Positions 34,470-45,539 of a stretch of 64,000 nt of DNA are shown piece by piece. The stretch comes from Plenodomus lindquistii (taxonomy: Eukaryota > Ascomycota > Dothideomycetes > Pleosporales > Leptosphaeriaceae), in the NCBI GenBank assembly GCA_025504975.1, contig JANUWI010000001.1, forward strand, positions 3,162,001 through 3,226,000, written 5' to 3'. Both the position numbers and the translations under genes were made by a program. Numbering within the stretch: position 1 is the first letter of the stretch; each line of letters opens with the position of its first letter. A model generated the notes under the pieces. That model saw only the letters and a list, made by a program, of their open reading frames with translations. It ran no database searches and was not told where the DNA came from.

Positions 34470-35757
34470 ATGGAGACTATTTCCAACCTTGCGTCAACGG
34501 CTGTAGGCACGGCGTCGAAGCTCATCTACGGTGAACAGCCACAGGATGGCGATAAGAAGACTGATCTCGAGACCACGACTGCGACCAACGAGACTGGTGG
34601 CAAGGAGCCCATATCTGGCAAACAGGGCAAAGGCACTCCAGCAGAGCCATTTGACCAAGGCAACCTCGGTGAGTCCATGCATTCCATGTCGCAACATCAC
34701 CCAAACTGATTGTGAATTGTAGCAACCCCACTAGCCACCACGGACAACAAGTCAACCTTCCTGGACTACAAGAATAGCGAGATTGGCAGCAAGGAGCCTA
34801 TTTCTGGCGAGCAAGGCAAGGGCACCGTCTCTGAGCCTTTCGATCAGGGCAATGACGGTATGAGCGCCAACTCTGACAATCAATGAAGACCGCATTACTG
34901 ACAGGTTTGAAGTCAAAGCAACCAAGACCGAGTCAACCTCGAACGAAGACTTCCTCAAGCTAAACCCCACCCTAGACGGACCTGCGGAGGACTCCAAGAC
35001 TCATTCATCTGGAGACCCAAAGATCTACACTAGCGAGAACGATGCCACCTACACTGGTATGCCAATTGTTCCCCTGAATCCCGACGTTGCGACCTCAGGA
35101 CCTACCGCCTCCACTTCGACTCCTTCCGCCATCGGCACATCGACGATCATGGACAAGGCCGGTACTACAGACAAAGTATGGAAGGACACCCCACTCGACG
35201 ACATCAGCCGTTCGGGTGCACCCGGTGCGGGCCCCTCAGCTCCCGCCGACGTCACTCCTGCTGTGCCAGGCTCCACGACATCCGGTCTTGGCTCTACGGC
35301 AGCAAAACCCGATCCTGCTATTAAGAATACAGCCCCAGACTCTGTCACGGCTGCATCCAGTACCTACAGCTCTGACCCTTCAAAGACAACTGCGGCTCCT
35401 GGAGTCGGCGACATTAAGGACTCCAAGGCTCCGACTGGAAGTACAGCAACTGAGACCACGCCAGCCCGCGATGGAACTCCAGCATGGACTGATACCGGTG
35501 TCCCCTCCAAAGTAGAACCCACTACATCTACCAATACCGGAGCGTCTAAGGGTACGTGGATTCAGAAAACGGGACAGGTTTTGAACGGTGCTGACGGTGT
35601 TGCAGGTGTTGTAGAGGAGAGTCATGGTCGCAAGTCGGAGGCTGGCGGGTCATCAACTTCTGCCGCTTCCCCCAGCAGTGAGGAGAAGAGTGGCAAGATG
35701 TCGCACTTGAAGGAGAAGTTGAAGGACAAGCTCCACATTGGCAGCAAGGACAAATAG
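34470..35757 (+). CDS. Hydrophilic repeat protein with duplicated exon
   Basis: Exons: 34470..34668, 34723..34857 and 34913..35757; 392 aa. The N terminus METISNLASTAVGTASKLIY resembles the start of hydrophilic, stress-type fungal proteins. A 24-residue unit occurs twice: GGKEPISGKQGKGTPAEPFD then QGN at the end of exon 1, and GSKEPISGEQGKGTVSEPFD then QGN at the end of exon 2; each is followed by a phase-1 intron. The third exon is Pro/Ser/Thr/Ala-rich and ends with a Lys-rich helix (MSHLKEKLKDKLHIGSKDK), which I have seen at the end of other fungal hydrophilic proteins. The acceptor of the second intron is taken as AAG at 34912, because the nearer CAG gives a stop. There is no signal peptide. 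A protective (LEA-like) role is only a guess. Confidence 0.7.
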
Positions 35758-36593
35758 ACTATTTTCTCCTTGTTGAATGCGTTGCGTCTTCAACGTATGG
35801 GAAGACGAGAAATGATACCACGGCATAATGCCACTTGTTAGGAGTTTACCGTTACAGTTATGCTGCTTCAAAGTAGTTGTCCAATCTACGACTTACAAAT
35901 TCATCTGTGGATCCAATCAACGTCATGATTCAAGCGCCGTCGTCTGATTGGATTAGTCCGTCTTTGCTGACTTGCATACATCACGATGTACGCCTCACCT
36001 TATCACAGGTACCACGTGCCACATCTAGCCTTGAGATCTCACCGGCTACTTAAGCTAATCTTCTAAGAAGGTCACACGGCTATGACGCTGATGCCTACTC
36101 CCCATATTACCTGAATTAGCCGCAAGAATCCGAGGTTGGTCACTTTCTCCTCCTACGCTGCCTTTTTCTTATCACCATCTCGAACCTCGTTGTTTCCTCA
36201 TCATGTTTTCATAATTCCAAGATTTGTCTTGACGGTCATCTTTTCGGAGCCGTCATGATGTGTTGTTTCAAGTCATTATCGCAAATTCCGTGTCACGAAG
36301 CCTGAGCCAAGGGCTGTGTACGGCATTTGAAGCCTACAGATCACCCATGGATGCAGGAAATTAGGTCGCAAATCGTGTGGACCTACACTACATATTTCAC
36401 GTTGATATACGTGTGAATGCGTGACACGAAGCTCTGATGACCCTATCCACAAGCTTGTTCGCTACATGGTCGTCGCACCTTCTTCGATTGATCCTGCTAT
36501 CCAACTCTCAGTAGTCCTCTCGCAAACAGACACCACATCTTCTTTCCTACGCATTGTTCGCCTCAAAATTAACAACAACTATTCGTCCACACA
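35758..36593. other. Intergenic/promoter region of amine oxidase
   Basis: 836 bp between same-strand genes. No coding signal; I found nothing that stands out. Confidence 0.55.
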
Positions 36594-38581
36594 ATGGGTG
36601 ACGCCATACGCCCTAACTTAGAGCATAGGAATTTCATCCCGAACAATAGATACAAACTATACGCCACGAGCCCCAACCGAATGCAACGAGATCTATGCAA
36701 TTCTCCACACCAGGCCAGGCCACTTGATTCGGAAGACGGTGGAAACGCAACCATGATACGGAGCGCGGCGGGCAAAGTCCCACATGTGTGCATAGTTGGC
36801 GCTGGCGTGGCTGGGCTTCGTTGTGCTGATGTTCTGCTTCAACACGGCGTAAAAGTCACGATTCTCGAGGGTCGTGATCGAGTCGGTGGGCGTGTAAGTC
36901 ATGACATCTGTATCACAGGGTCTTGTTGACCAGAACTGACTGTACCAGTTTTGCCAAAGCAATGCTCTGGGTCACTTGGTCGACCTGTAAGTTTTCGATT
37001 TGCCTATAACTTAAGTGCATGGCCATAACAACTCGGTATACTGACTCCTTTTTGAAGGGGCCCAAACTGGATTCACGGCACCGACAATAACCCAATACTG
37101 GACCTTGCCCGTGAAACGAAGACGGTAGTTATGAATTGGGACGGTCGACAATCCGTATTTGATCATCTCGGCAATCAGATGCCCGAGAAAGAAGCTGTAG
37201 AGAACACAGAGCATGTGTGGGCCATAATTGAGCGCGCCATGAAGCTTTCAAATGACAGCTCAGCGTCGATTCCTGCTGAAAAGAGCTTGTATAGCTTCTT
37301 CGAGGAGCAAGTTACAGAAATGTTTCCATCCGATGTTGAGGGCGACGCGACAGCCAAGAGCAGGCGAAGCACCATACTTCAAATGGCAGAGATGTGGGGT
37401 GCGTTTGTTGGAAGTCCAATTCAGAGACAGAGCCTCAAGTTCTTCTGGCTGGAAGAATGCATTGATGGCGAGAACCTTTTTGTAGCCGAGACCTACCACA
37501 AAGTTCTTGCGAAAATTGCCGAGCCTGCGATGAAAGCCACAGTCAAATTCGGTCATGTGGTCAAACGGATCATCTCCAATGCGACAACTCTGGGGAATGG
37601 AGACTCCGCTATCTCAGTCGAAGTCGAAGGCAAAGAAAGCGAGACGTTCGACGAGGTGATCATGACAGCTCCGCTAGGGTGGCTGAAGAGAAACTTGGAT
37701 GTGTTCCAGCCTGAGATACCGGCGCGGATCAAGGCTGGTATCGATGCCATCAGTTACGGACATCTAGACAAGGTCAGCAGTTCATGCCGCATCTGCCAAG
37801 CTGGACGCTGATTCTGAACAGGTCTATATCAACTTTCCTACAGCCTTCTGGAATGATGGAACTTCTCCGGATGCTTCGTCATCAAGGAGACCTGTCGATT
37901 CTGGTGTTCCAAATGTGACAGCGACAACCGCTCCGCTGCACCAAAACCAGAGCGACGAACCGCCAGCTGCTACGATAAACCCATCTCATTGGCCAGGCTT
38001 CACACACTGGGTCGCACCCTCGTACGCAGAACACACGAACCCGTCCCAGTGGCAACAAGAGGCTGTAAATCTCGCTGCTTTGCCTGGATCTACAGCTCAT
38101 CCGACTTTGCTTTTCTACATCTTCGGGCCGACGTCAATATACATTGCCAAGATGCTTGCTTCCAATCCAGAGGCCAAGCACCAGGAGCTCTTGACTGAGT
38201 TCTTCCATCCATACTTTTCTCGTCTTCCCAACTACTCGGCTGACGATCCCACTCATCAGCCTAAAGCGATCCTGGCTACCGCCTGGGCAAACGACGAGCT
38301 GTCGGGCTACGGTTCATACTGTAACTTCCAGGTCGGCTTGGAGAAAGGCGACGAGGATATCGAGGCCATGAGATGGGGTATGCCCGAGCGAGGCGTGTGG
38401 TTGGCGGGCGAGCATACAGCACCATTTGTCGCTTTGGGGTAAGCGATAGTTCTCATGCGTTACACTTGTGTGATTGATATATTGACTCGTTCTTAGGACT
38501 GTTACTGGTGCTTACTGGGCGGGCGAGGGTGTTGCGAAGCGAATCGTTCAGGCGTATGGAATCGAAGCTGTTACCAAGTAG
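36594..38581 (+). CDS. FAD-dependent amine oxidase (polyamine oxidase-like)
   Basis: Flavin amine oxidase of the polyamine oxidase/LSD1 fold, oxidising C-N bonds of polyamines or similar amines with H2O2 release. Exons: 36594..36893, 36949..36986, 37058..37772, 37822..38438 and 38497..38581; 584 aa. The Rossmann FAD motif is VCIVGAGVAGLRCADVL (near residue 65), followed by LEGRDRVGGR; the first two splices build GGRFCQSNALGHLVDLGPNW then IHGT, a hallmark of this group. The C-terminal FAD motif is VWLAGEHTAPFVALGTVTGA then YWAGEGVA. The second exon is only 38 nt. A region of about 45 residues (SSRRPVDSG to NPSHWPG) is a lineage insertion. There is no obvious signal peptide. The substrate cannot be told from the sequence. 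Confidence 0.88.
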
Positions 38582-39424
38582 GAGCGGAGGATGCGTCCAG
38601 TAGGCTCTCAATTGTTACAGGTAAATTGACTGCCGTTTGGCGACCAAATCAGCGACATTCGCAGCGTATACGTTCTCGCGATATTACAGGGTGTTTATGC
38701 ATCTCTGACTAGCTGTTAGTAAGGCTACAAATCCTTGTCATAGGCGCAGCGCAGCACCCGCAACTTTCCAACGTTCGCTAAGAACGCCACTTCCTTTTCT
38801 ACTTTATCCACATAGTCTATCCTCTCGGTTAGTCGCGAAGTCCAGAAATCCCTCGCAAAAACACCTTAACGTTATGCTTTATCGTATCCGCGAACATAAG
38901 TATTATCGCCTGCAATTTATAGCAGATGTAAAAAATGACTTTACCTAGTTCTAGGTAGGTTTTCTAAAGTATTTTCTGTGTGTTGATGTTATTGTCGTGG
39001 ATATGGTCAAGTTGCGCTCCTGCTTTCTCACCGGATTTCCCGACTAACTTAACCGAGAGCTATCCTTCCTTCATCTGTGATATGCGCATCAAACTTTAGC
39101 CTTGGCTTCATGAAATGTCTCAAACTCCGCCACGTTGGTGGCCATAGAGCGAATCACAGTGTCACTGCACGAAGGTTGTGCGATTAAGGCAGCCCGGCAT
39201 CTTACTCCATTGGTAGTCGCCAAGGTAACCCGACGGTATTTACTGCAGATTAGGGGACCCATCACGCGTCTGTACAGCCTGGATCGTCTGGCTCAGCCCG
39301 ATGGATTGCTTGGTATTTCGCAAGGCGGAGTGGTAATCACAAAATCCCATATGTGGAGGCATGGGACCTGTTGACATAAAGTCCCCGAAAGTGTGCAACT
39401 CCTCTCCAAACACCGACCGTCAAT
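38582..39424. other. Intergenic region
   Basis: 843 bp between same-strand genes. A local AT-rich patch at about 38880-38990 is the only compositional feature. Confidence 0.55.
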
Positions 39425-40462
39425 ATGCTATTCTCTGCACTCACACTGGCCTTTGCTGGCCTGGCTCACGCGCAAAGTGTGTCAGATTCTTCTGCAAAGC
39501 CTTCGGTATCGCAAACATCATCGCTATCCACAAGGACCTCAAGCTCATCCTCGTCTGAGAAGCCAGAAACTACAAGCATCTTGCTGCCATTTTATGCGCC
39601 ATACCCCATATCGAATGCGCCGAGCTTCACGCCCAGCGAATCTGCTTCGCTCGCAAGGCCAACCACTTCATCTATCGAAAGCGATAAATTCTGGCAACAC
39701 GAGTACCGAGACTACTATGCCTCCATCATCACGGTCATCTCCACTTCTACCCTCGTCTACGCCATCGACTGCGCGCCCAACTCCGCACACCCCTCTTACT
39801 CTGCAAAAGACTTCCAATCCTTCGCAGTATGCGGAGCGGGAGTTGTGGGCAGAGGCCCAATGACCGTCACTCAGGGCCCTAATCAGTGGAACTTTGCGAT
39901 CACGCAGGCAGAGCCCAGTCTCAGTCTCACGCAGAGCCAGTTTATCGGGCAACTACAAGTACGATACTAGACATTACATGCGAAGCCCTAACAGCCAGCA
40001 CGAAAACGTGCAACAACGTGGAACCGCTGACGTCGAGTACTGCAATTATTAGCGCTACTGGTAGAGCAAGTTCGAGCTCGATTGACGATGGGTTCGAGGA
40101 GCAGGAGAAGGACGAGATTAGTAGTTTATTGCAGAACTTCTCGACGATGACGGAGGTTCTTGTCACGGTTACTGCGGGTGTGGAGAAGGTCCCAAGAGAA
40201 AGTACGTTGTCCTGCCATGAGTCCGACGATAATAGGAAACGCTAATCAAAACGCAGTGTTGTCGAGCTTGTCGAGTGACGCTTCAACAATCACGACTTCA
40301 ATCGCCAGCTCTAGTCAGAGGGCTAGTCCAAGCGCAAGTCTGAGCGCGGGCGTGTCAGCGAGTAGTAGTACGGGTGCAGCACCGAAAGCTACGGGAGCTC
40401 TTGGTGTGGAAGCAATGTTTGGCGCTGCAGGTGTACTGGGAGCGGCTGTATTTGCGCTTTGA
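39425..40462 (+). CDS. Secreted Ser/Thr-rich protein, probably GPI-anchored
   Basis: Exons: 39425..39923, 39971..40201 and 40257..40462; 311 aa. A signal peptide (MLFSALTLAFAGLAHAQ) is followed by a Ser/Thr-rich segment, a conserved core, a second Ser/Thr-rich segment, and a hydrophobic end (FGAAGVLGAAVFAL) typical of a GPI-attachment signal. The core has the pattern IDCAP...GPMTVTQGPNQW...ITCEALTASTKTC...VLVTVTAGVEK, which fits a widespread family of small fungal cell-surface proteins of unknown role. The first intron is inferred: the frame breaks between the two halves, and the intron ends at TACTAG (39970); the donor may be at 39924 or 39918. Without that intron the gene would look frameshifted. 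Confidence 0.7.
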
Positions 40463-41080
40463 GATATGATACTCTAATGTAATAGCCATAATGGACGACA
40501 AGCGCGCAATGTTGATGTACATATATGACCAGGAAGATCATGACGAGCTGCTTCAACCCTATAAATTACTCCCCCTTGTCATACTCCTTTCTCAGCTCCT
40601 CTTCCTTTCTGGCAACCCAAAGTTATCCGCTCGTCTGACGTTGAGTTTGGTAGTGTATAAACTCATCAGATAATTTGCGATTACGGATGGTGTAGTGAGC
40701 GATAGCGTGCCTTTTGGAAGATTGTTGTGCTAACCACATTACAATTCGCGCGATGTGTCAATGCCTCCAAAGGTACACAATATCATTGCTTGCTGCGGTC
40801 GAGCACAACTCCCAGCTGTCTCCGCATTGTTCGATCCGCAATCACTAGCTTCTGACTCAACATGCACGTGTCCTCTCATGGCTTCGACGTAAGATATCTT
40901 GAAACTGAAATAGCTTGTCACATGCACGGGATTTTGCAGACTGATGACCGTTGTAATTGATCAATGCTTTGACTTTGATGTTCGTAAATCCGTTATGTTC
41001 GTTGTCACCTATATACACGCGATGTTCTATTGGACACATCACAATTGGCGTCCTTGCTACACTCGCCCATCCGCCAATTT
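40463..41080. other. Convergent intergenic region
   Basis: 3' flanks of the Ser-rich protein gene and the deuterolysin gene. No coding signal. Confidence 0.6.
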
Positions 41081-42241
41081 CTAGCAGTTCACGTAGACAG
41101 CTGCAAAGACCATTAGCATAACCGACTCTAAATAGAACGAGAGAAAACTTACCGTTGGCGTAAAGAGCAAAGGAGTCGGCGTTGTTAAGAGCCTGGCTGG
41201 TGGACAGTGCCGTCGCAGCCGCGTAACCGTACCCAAGATCGTCGGTTCCAGGGCTGTAGACGGCAGGGGCATGAGCCTCCTCGTGAAGAACAGTGGTCGC
41301 CTGATCCTGAGCGTGGCAGGTGCTGGAAAGCGCAGGCAAAGCGCTGAAGAAGAGCGGGCAGTAGACGATGACGTTCAGCGAAGGAACAGTGTACGCGAGA
41401 ACATTGGATGCACATCCTCCGTAGGTGTCTGTGCATCCAGTGGTGGTCTTGGAACCACCGCTGCAGTCGCTGGAGATGGCCCTCAAGCGAGCAGAAACAG
41501 TGTTCTTGGTAGCAGTCGTTGTGGACTTGAAGTATGTGCTCAACTTAGTACCGGCAGAGGCAGCAGTGGCAGCAGAGGTAGCAAGCCTGGCGCAGTTGGA
41601 CAGAGCAGTGCGGACAGCAGTGAGCTTGGTACCCGTGCAGCTGGAGTTGATGGTTGTGCGCTTGGCAAGCGCCTTGCTGACGGTGGCTGCCTGAGCACCA
41701 TCAACAGCCATGGTGAGCTTGTTGGATTCGTAGGTCAGGGATCCAGCAAGCTCGGTGGAGCCCTCTTCAGCAAAGGGCAGAAGACCCTTGGCGAAGACAT
41801 CAAAGTCACCACCCTCGTTCAAGGAGTGAAGAGCTGCAGTCTCAACGGTGATCTCCTTGGTTTCTCCAGCAGCAAGGGAGACGAAGTCATCGGTGCTGAG
41901 GCCTGAGGTCAAGAGACGGACCTTAAGACCCTCGAAGGGTACTTTGGCACCTGATCTCTTGTCAGTGTTGGATCTCAATCACAGGATCGTGCTGATAACT
42001 TACTGCCTCCAGCGGAGTACATGGAGACCTTCTCAACGGGAAGCTCCTCATCGAGGAGGGTTCCCTTGCTGAGAAGGTTGACGGCCTTAGCACCAGTGTT
42101 GGTGACCTTGACTTTGACCACAGAGTTGCCGGCGGGTGAGAGCTCGACGCTCAGAGGAGACTCGCGCTTGTTGACATCGACTGAGGCAGCAGAGGCGTAG
42201 GAGGCCAGAGCGGCAACGAGGAGTTGGGAAGCAAACTTCAT
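41081..42241 (-). CDS. Deuterolysin, M35 zinc metalloprotease
   Basis: Secreted neutral protease II (deuterolysin). Exons on the minus strand: 42241..42004, 41950..41153 and 41100..41081; 351 aa. The last exon is only 20 nt and codes the end VYVNC. A signal peptide (MKFASQLLVAALASYASA) is followed by a propeptide and a dibasic (Kex2-type) site ALAKR before TTINSSC. The zinc site is VLHEEAHAP (HExxH near residue 301) followed by GTDDLGYGYAAA, the aspzincin GTxDxxYG motif with the third Asp ligand. Cysteines fit the usual disulphide pattern. Such proteases act in external nitrogen supply and host or substrate breakdown. The cyclic and neutral family signature is complete, so activity is expected. 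Confidence 0.93.
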
Positions 42242-43939
42242 GTTGAAAGTTTATGGACTGCTTGAGGAGCTGAAAGCGATTGGAAGTCAGGTATGGTGAG
42301 CGAGGGAAGTCACAATCGTGTGATTGATGAAGCTTTAGATGGGTGAATTACATCTGCTTTTATACCTCCCCCAAATGAATTTACCAGCACCATGTTCGTC
42401 CGGTGTGGTCCACCTTGGAGAATCAGGACATCTGCTATGCTGGCAGTCTACTGTCAAGGCTTGACTGGTCTAGGCAGCTGAGGTAGCACATTGGCAAAGC
42501 CTCGGCGTTTGGGAGTGATTGCTGTCGGATAGAGTGGGGCGGATCTGCATCAGACATCCCGAATGCTGGAGAAGAAGGATTAGGTTGGGATATTGATTGG
42601 CGAGATGTGCGGAGCAATATGCAATGCCCTCACGGATTTCGAACTGGGAACGGAGAGTGCAATGTAAAGGGAAGGTCTTGAGGAGAATTCGTAACAGAAG
42701 CTTTGATAAGGCTCGGCCACCTGGACTACGTTCTATTTGGTCCACGTAGAGCTCATGCAAGCACTACGTCGGCGTAGATTAAGGCGAGATAAGCCTTGGC
42801 TCCGTGGACAATGCTGTGGGAGAAGCTTGGCAGGTGAACGACTAACTGGACCCTTGCACTCGCAACGACAGAGCCAAACACAGGCCGGGACCACCGGGTT
42901 CAGTTATCAGTTCATGGGTCTTGTGCATGTTGGAAGGGGCAGGAATGTTTAGATGTTTCAACCATGCTTGGCCTGCACATAACCTGGGTCTCTTTAACAT
43001 GATTCGTCACGGTGGACGCCCGTATTTCTGGCAACACCCCTAGTCAAATAGAGACGTCCTGATTGCTCAATCTTCAGACTTATCTGCAATGCTCGAGTAT
43101 AACTCGCACGCACCCAGCGGTTCGGGGAGCAGAGAAGAGATGCTTACTTGCCACCTCTGGCCTTTTGCCGTTGATCTCAGTGATCGAGATTCCTAAGATA
43201 CAGGGAATGAGTGGGTCCGGTTCTTGTTACGGAGAGGCATAGCGTTGGTGTTGAAAGAAGGTTATCGGAGAATTGCATCAACAGCATCTTGCCGCAAAGA
43301 CCGACGACGCTAGGAGAACGCCGCGGTAGCGAAAATGGAGTAGTGACGGCTAGATTCATCCTTCATCACGACTCGAGCCATCGACACAATGCCAGCAATC
43401 GTATTCAATGCTCTTGGCAAACGTGACCATTCAGGTGTCGTGCCCATTTTCCGGAGAACAGACGAATTGAAAAGCAATCCTGGGGTTCATTAATCTATTT
43501 TAGCGCCACATTCGTTTCACACCTCTAGCCTACCAAGGCAGGTGTCATCAGAACAGCCGGAATAGATTTACCTATTCCAAACCAACTTGGCCGGCATACT
43601 GAGTAATCTAATCGTACACAGCAGAACGTAGCCGATATCAGGCCGACATGGTATTGCATTAAATGCGGGAGGTTCCCGACGATCCTATACACCTGCGACG
43701 TCATCAGCATGCTAGAGTAGACTTTCAAACTTGACTTACGATTAGAAGTAGAACAAACACTATACTCACCAATCCACACAATTCTGTGAAGCAGGGCAAA
43801 CCCATCCACCAACACTCTTCCTTCAACGAAACCTACTCGCCTTCCACTAGCGGTTTGGCGTTCCCCACTACCCGAAATCACATCACGAGATAAACCTGTC
43901 CACAACCTGATCTTCCGTCTTCTCGAGACTCAAGTACCT
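42242..43939. other. Divergent intergenic region deuterolysin / propeptide-like gene
   Basis: 1.7 kb without a supported gene. GATA-type sites (TGATAAG at 42704-42710 and AGATAAG at 42787-42793) lie 460-550 bp before the deuterolysin start, which would suit nitrogen control by an AreA-type factor; this is inference from common motifs. Confidence 0.45.
42358..42364 (-). promoter_or_regulatory. TATA box of deuterolysin gene
   Basis: The minus strand reads TATAAAA about 120 bp before the deuterolysin start codon, a normal position for a TATA element of a highly regulated secreted protease. Confidence 0.6.
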
Positions 43940-44530
43940 ATGGGTAGTTTTTGGAACAGGCGCAACGCAATAATCAGCGGCATTGCCATCACTTGCCTCG
44001 GCGCATACTATATTTACCAGTCTCCTACCCCTCTAAACTTCAGCATGTCGCAACCTAGCAACGAAGTCCCAGGACTGGAGTGGAAACTCTCGCAAATCTC
44101 GCAGAGTCCACCTACAATTCTCGTCACACTCAAGAACACTAGCCCGGATACACCTTACACACTCCTGAAATGGGGCACGCCGCTGGATGCATCAGCGCTG
44201 AACACTGGGGTGTACTCGATTGTTAGAGAGGATGATGGAGAGGAGGTGAAGCAGTTTGAGCTCAAAATCAACAGGAAGATGCCACCAGCACAAGACCAGA
44301 TCGTTACCCTCGCGCCAGGGACTGAGGAGGAATTGGAGGTGGTCTTTGACAAGCCTTGGATGCCAGAAAACAAACCTGCAAAGTACAAGGTCAAGGCGGC
44401 AGGAAACTTCAAGGGCCTATGGGACAAGTACGGGGACGATGTGACAGAGGAAAATCTGTACGCATACGTCGAAAGCCCGCTCAGTGGGAAGAAGTACGTG
44501 ACGAATGAAGTCGTTATGGAGGTGCATTAG
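43940..44530 (+). CDS. Membrane-anchored protein resembling the deuterolysin propeptide
   Basis: Single exon, 196 aa. After MGSFWNRRN there is one hydrophobic segment (AIISGIAITCLGAYYIY), a signal anchor, then a beta-rich domain. The domain follows the same order of motifs as the propeptide of the neighbouring deuterolysin: VTLKNTS / VKVTNTG; LLKWGTPLD / LLSKGTLLD; V.SI...DG.EV..FELK / V.M....G.KVPFEGLK; VTLAPGTEEELEV / VSLAAGETKEITV. There is no zinc motif. Related stand-alone proteins of Pezizomycotina are uncharacterised. A second in-frame ATG (MSQPSNEVPG) would give a soluble form without the anchor. Function unknown; an inhibitor- or chaperone-like role is only a hypothesis. Confidence 0.7.
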   Translation: MGSFWNRRNAIISGIAITCLGAYYIYQSPTPLNFSMSQPSNEVPGLEWKLSQISQSPPTILVTLKNTSPDTPYTLLKWGTPLDASALNTGVYSIVREDDGEEVKQFELKINRKMPPAQDQIVTLAPGTEEELEVVFDKPWMPENKPAKYKVKAAGNFKGLWDKYGDDVTEENLYAYVESPLSGKKYVTNEVVMEVH

Positions 44531-44599
44531 TTAGATCGTGAGGGCATGACCTAGAGTTGAATCGACATGCACTCCCACACTTGCTGTATTTTGTGCATT
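44531..44599. other. Short convergent spacer
   Basis: Only 69 bp separate the stop codons of two convergent genes, so their 3' UTRs almost certainly overlap. Confidence 0.8.
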
Positions 44600-45297
44600 T
44601 CATCGTCGCATAATTATTCCCCTCTCCCCCTCTTTAGGATATGTAATGTCCACCTTATGGCCCAACCATTTCCGTTCCCTAAACGGCAATATGACAGCCA
44701 GCGCTTTCCCCTTCACCAGACCCAATGGAAGCGGCCCAAATAGCCTGCTATCCCGACTCCATTCTAGGTTGTCGCCTGCTACCCAACAGTGCCCCTCTGG
44801 CACCCTGATGACTTGTTCTCTCACCCTAGCCCACTTCTCATCGACGTCCACAGCCTCGAAGTCGGCCTCGCCCCGCCCAGGCGTAATCACGGATACGAAG
44901 TCGCCGGGCATGCCAATAATGCGCTTGAGTCCGCTCTGATGCGGAAACATGGGATGCGTGTACATTACCACATCACCAACTTTCAGATTGCGACCACGGC
45001 GATGCAGGCTCGAGTAGAGAACCCAAGGCGTGCCACGATATGAGTGGGGGATGGTTGGCATCATGGAGATGCCTTCTGTTCGGGCGACGCCGCCGATGTA
45101 GGTGACGACGACATGATAGAAGAGAGCGATCTTGGCTGCAATGAAGAGATTGCCCAACACCAAGCCTGTTATAAGGTTAGCTCAAATTGTTCTACAAGAT
45201 GCTATGCAGACCTACGCGGCACTGACGGCGCATCGTCAGGTCCTGGGGCAGCCCGCTTAGGGAGACGCTTAGGGAGACGCCATGGCAACGGTGGCAT
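44600..45297 (-). CDS. IMP1: Mitochondrial inner membrane protease subunit Imp1-like
   Basis: S26 signal peptidase of the mitochondrial inner membrane, which cleaves sorting signals of intermembrane-space proteins. Exons on the minus strand: 45297..45216 and 45165..44600; 50-nt intron (GTAGGT..ACAG); 215 aa. One membrane anchor (LVLGNLFIAAKIALFYHVVV) leads to GISMMPTIP with the catalytic Ser and LKRIIGMPGD with the catalytic Lys, then GHCWVAGDNLEWSRDSRLFG. These are the S26 boxes in order. The N-terminal basic repeat RLPKRLPKR comes from a perfect 12-bp tandem duplication (45256-45279). Imp1 and Imp2 cannot be told apart with certainty by eye; the WVAGDN..SRDSR..GP block fits either. Confidence 0.85.
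45256..45279. repeat. 12-bp tandem duplication in IMP1 exon 1
   Basis: CTTAGGGAGACG occurs twice in a row on the plus strand and codes the doubled RLPK in the basic N terminus. Confidence 0.9.
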
Positions 45298-45539
45298 TGT
45301 GCGGGAGCAGAGTTGATATTCTATCGCTCTAACATCTTCCTCAGTACGATATTGAGTACTGCAATCGGGAAGGCGGCCACAATGTTGCGCTTATGGGAGA
45401 TCGTGGAGTAATTTGTGACACCAAGCTTGCAGATTCCTAGATCGCAGCTAAACTCCGTGCGCTAAGCCGCCTTAACGCCGTCTACAGAACATCCCGCCTG
45501 AACTTTGCGCACCTTCTCATCGTCACTTCCAATCCCAAA

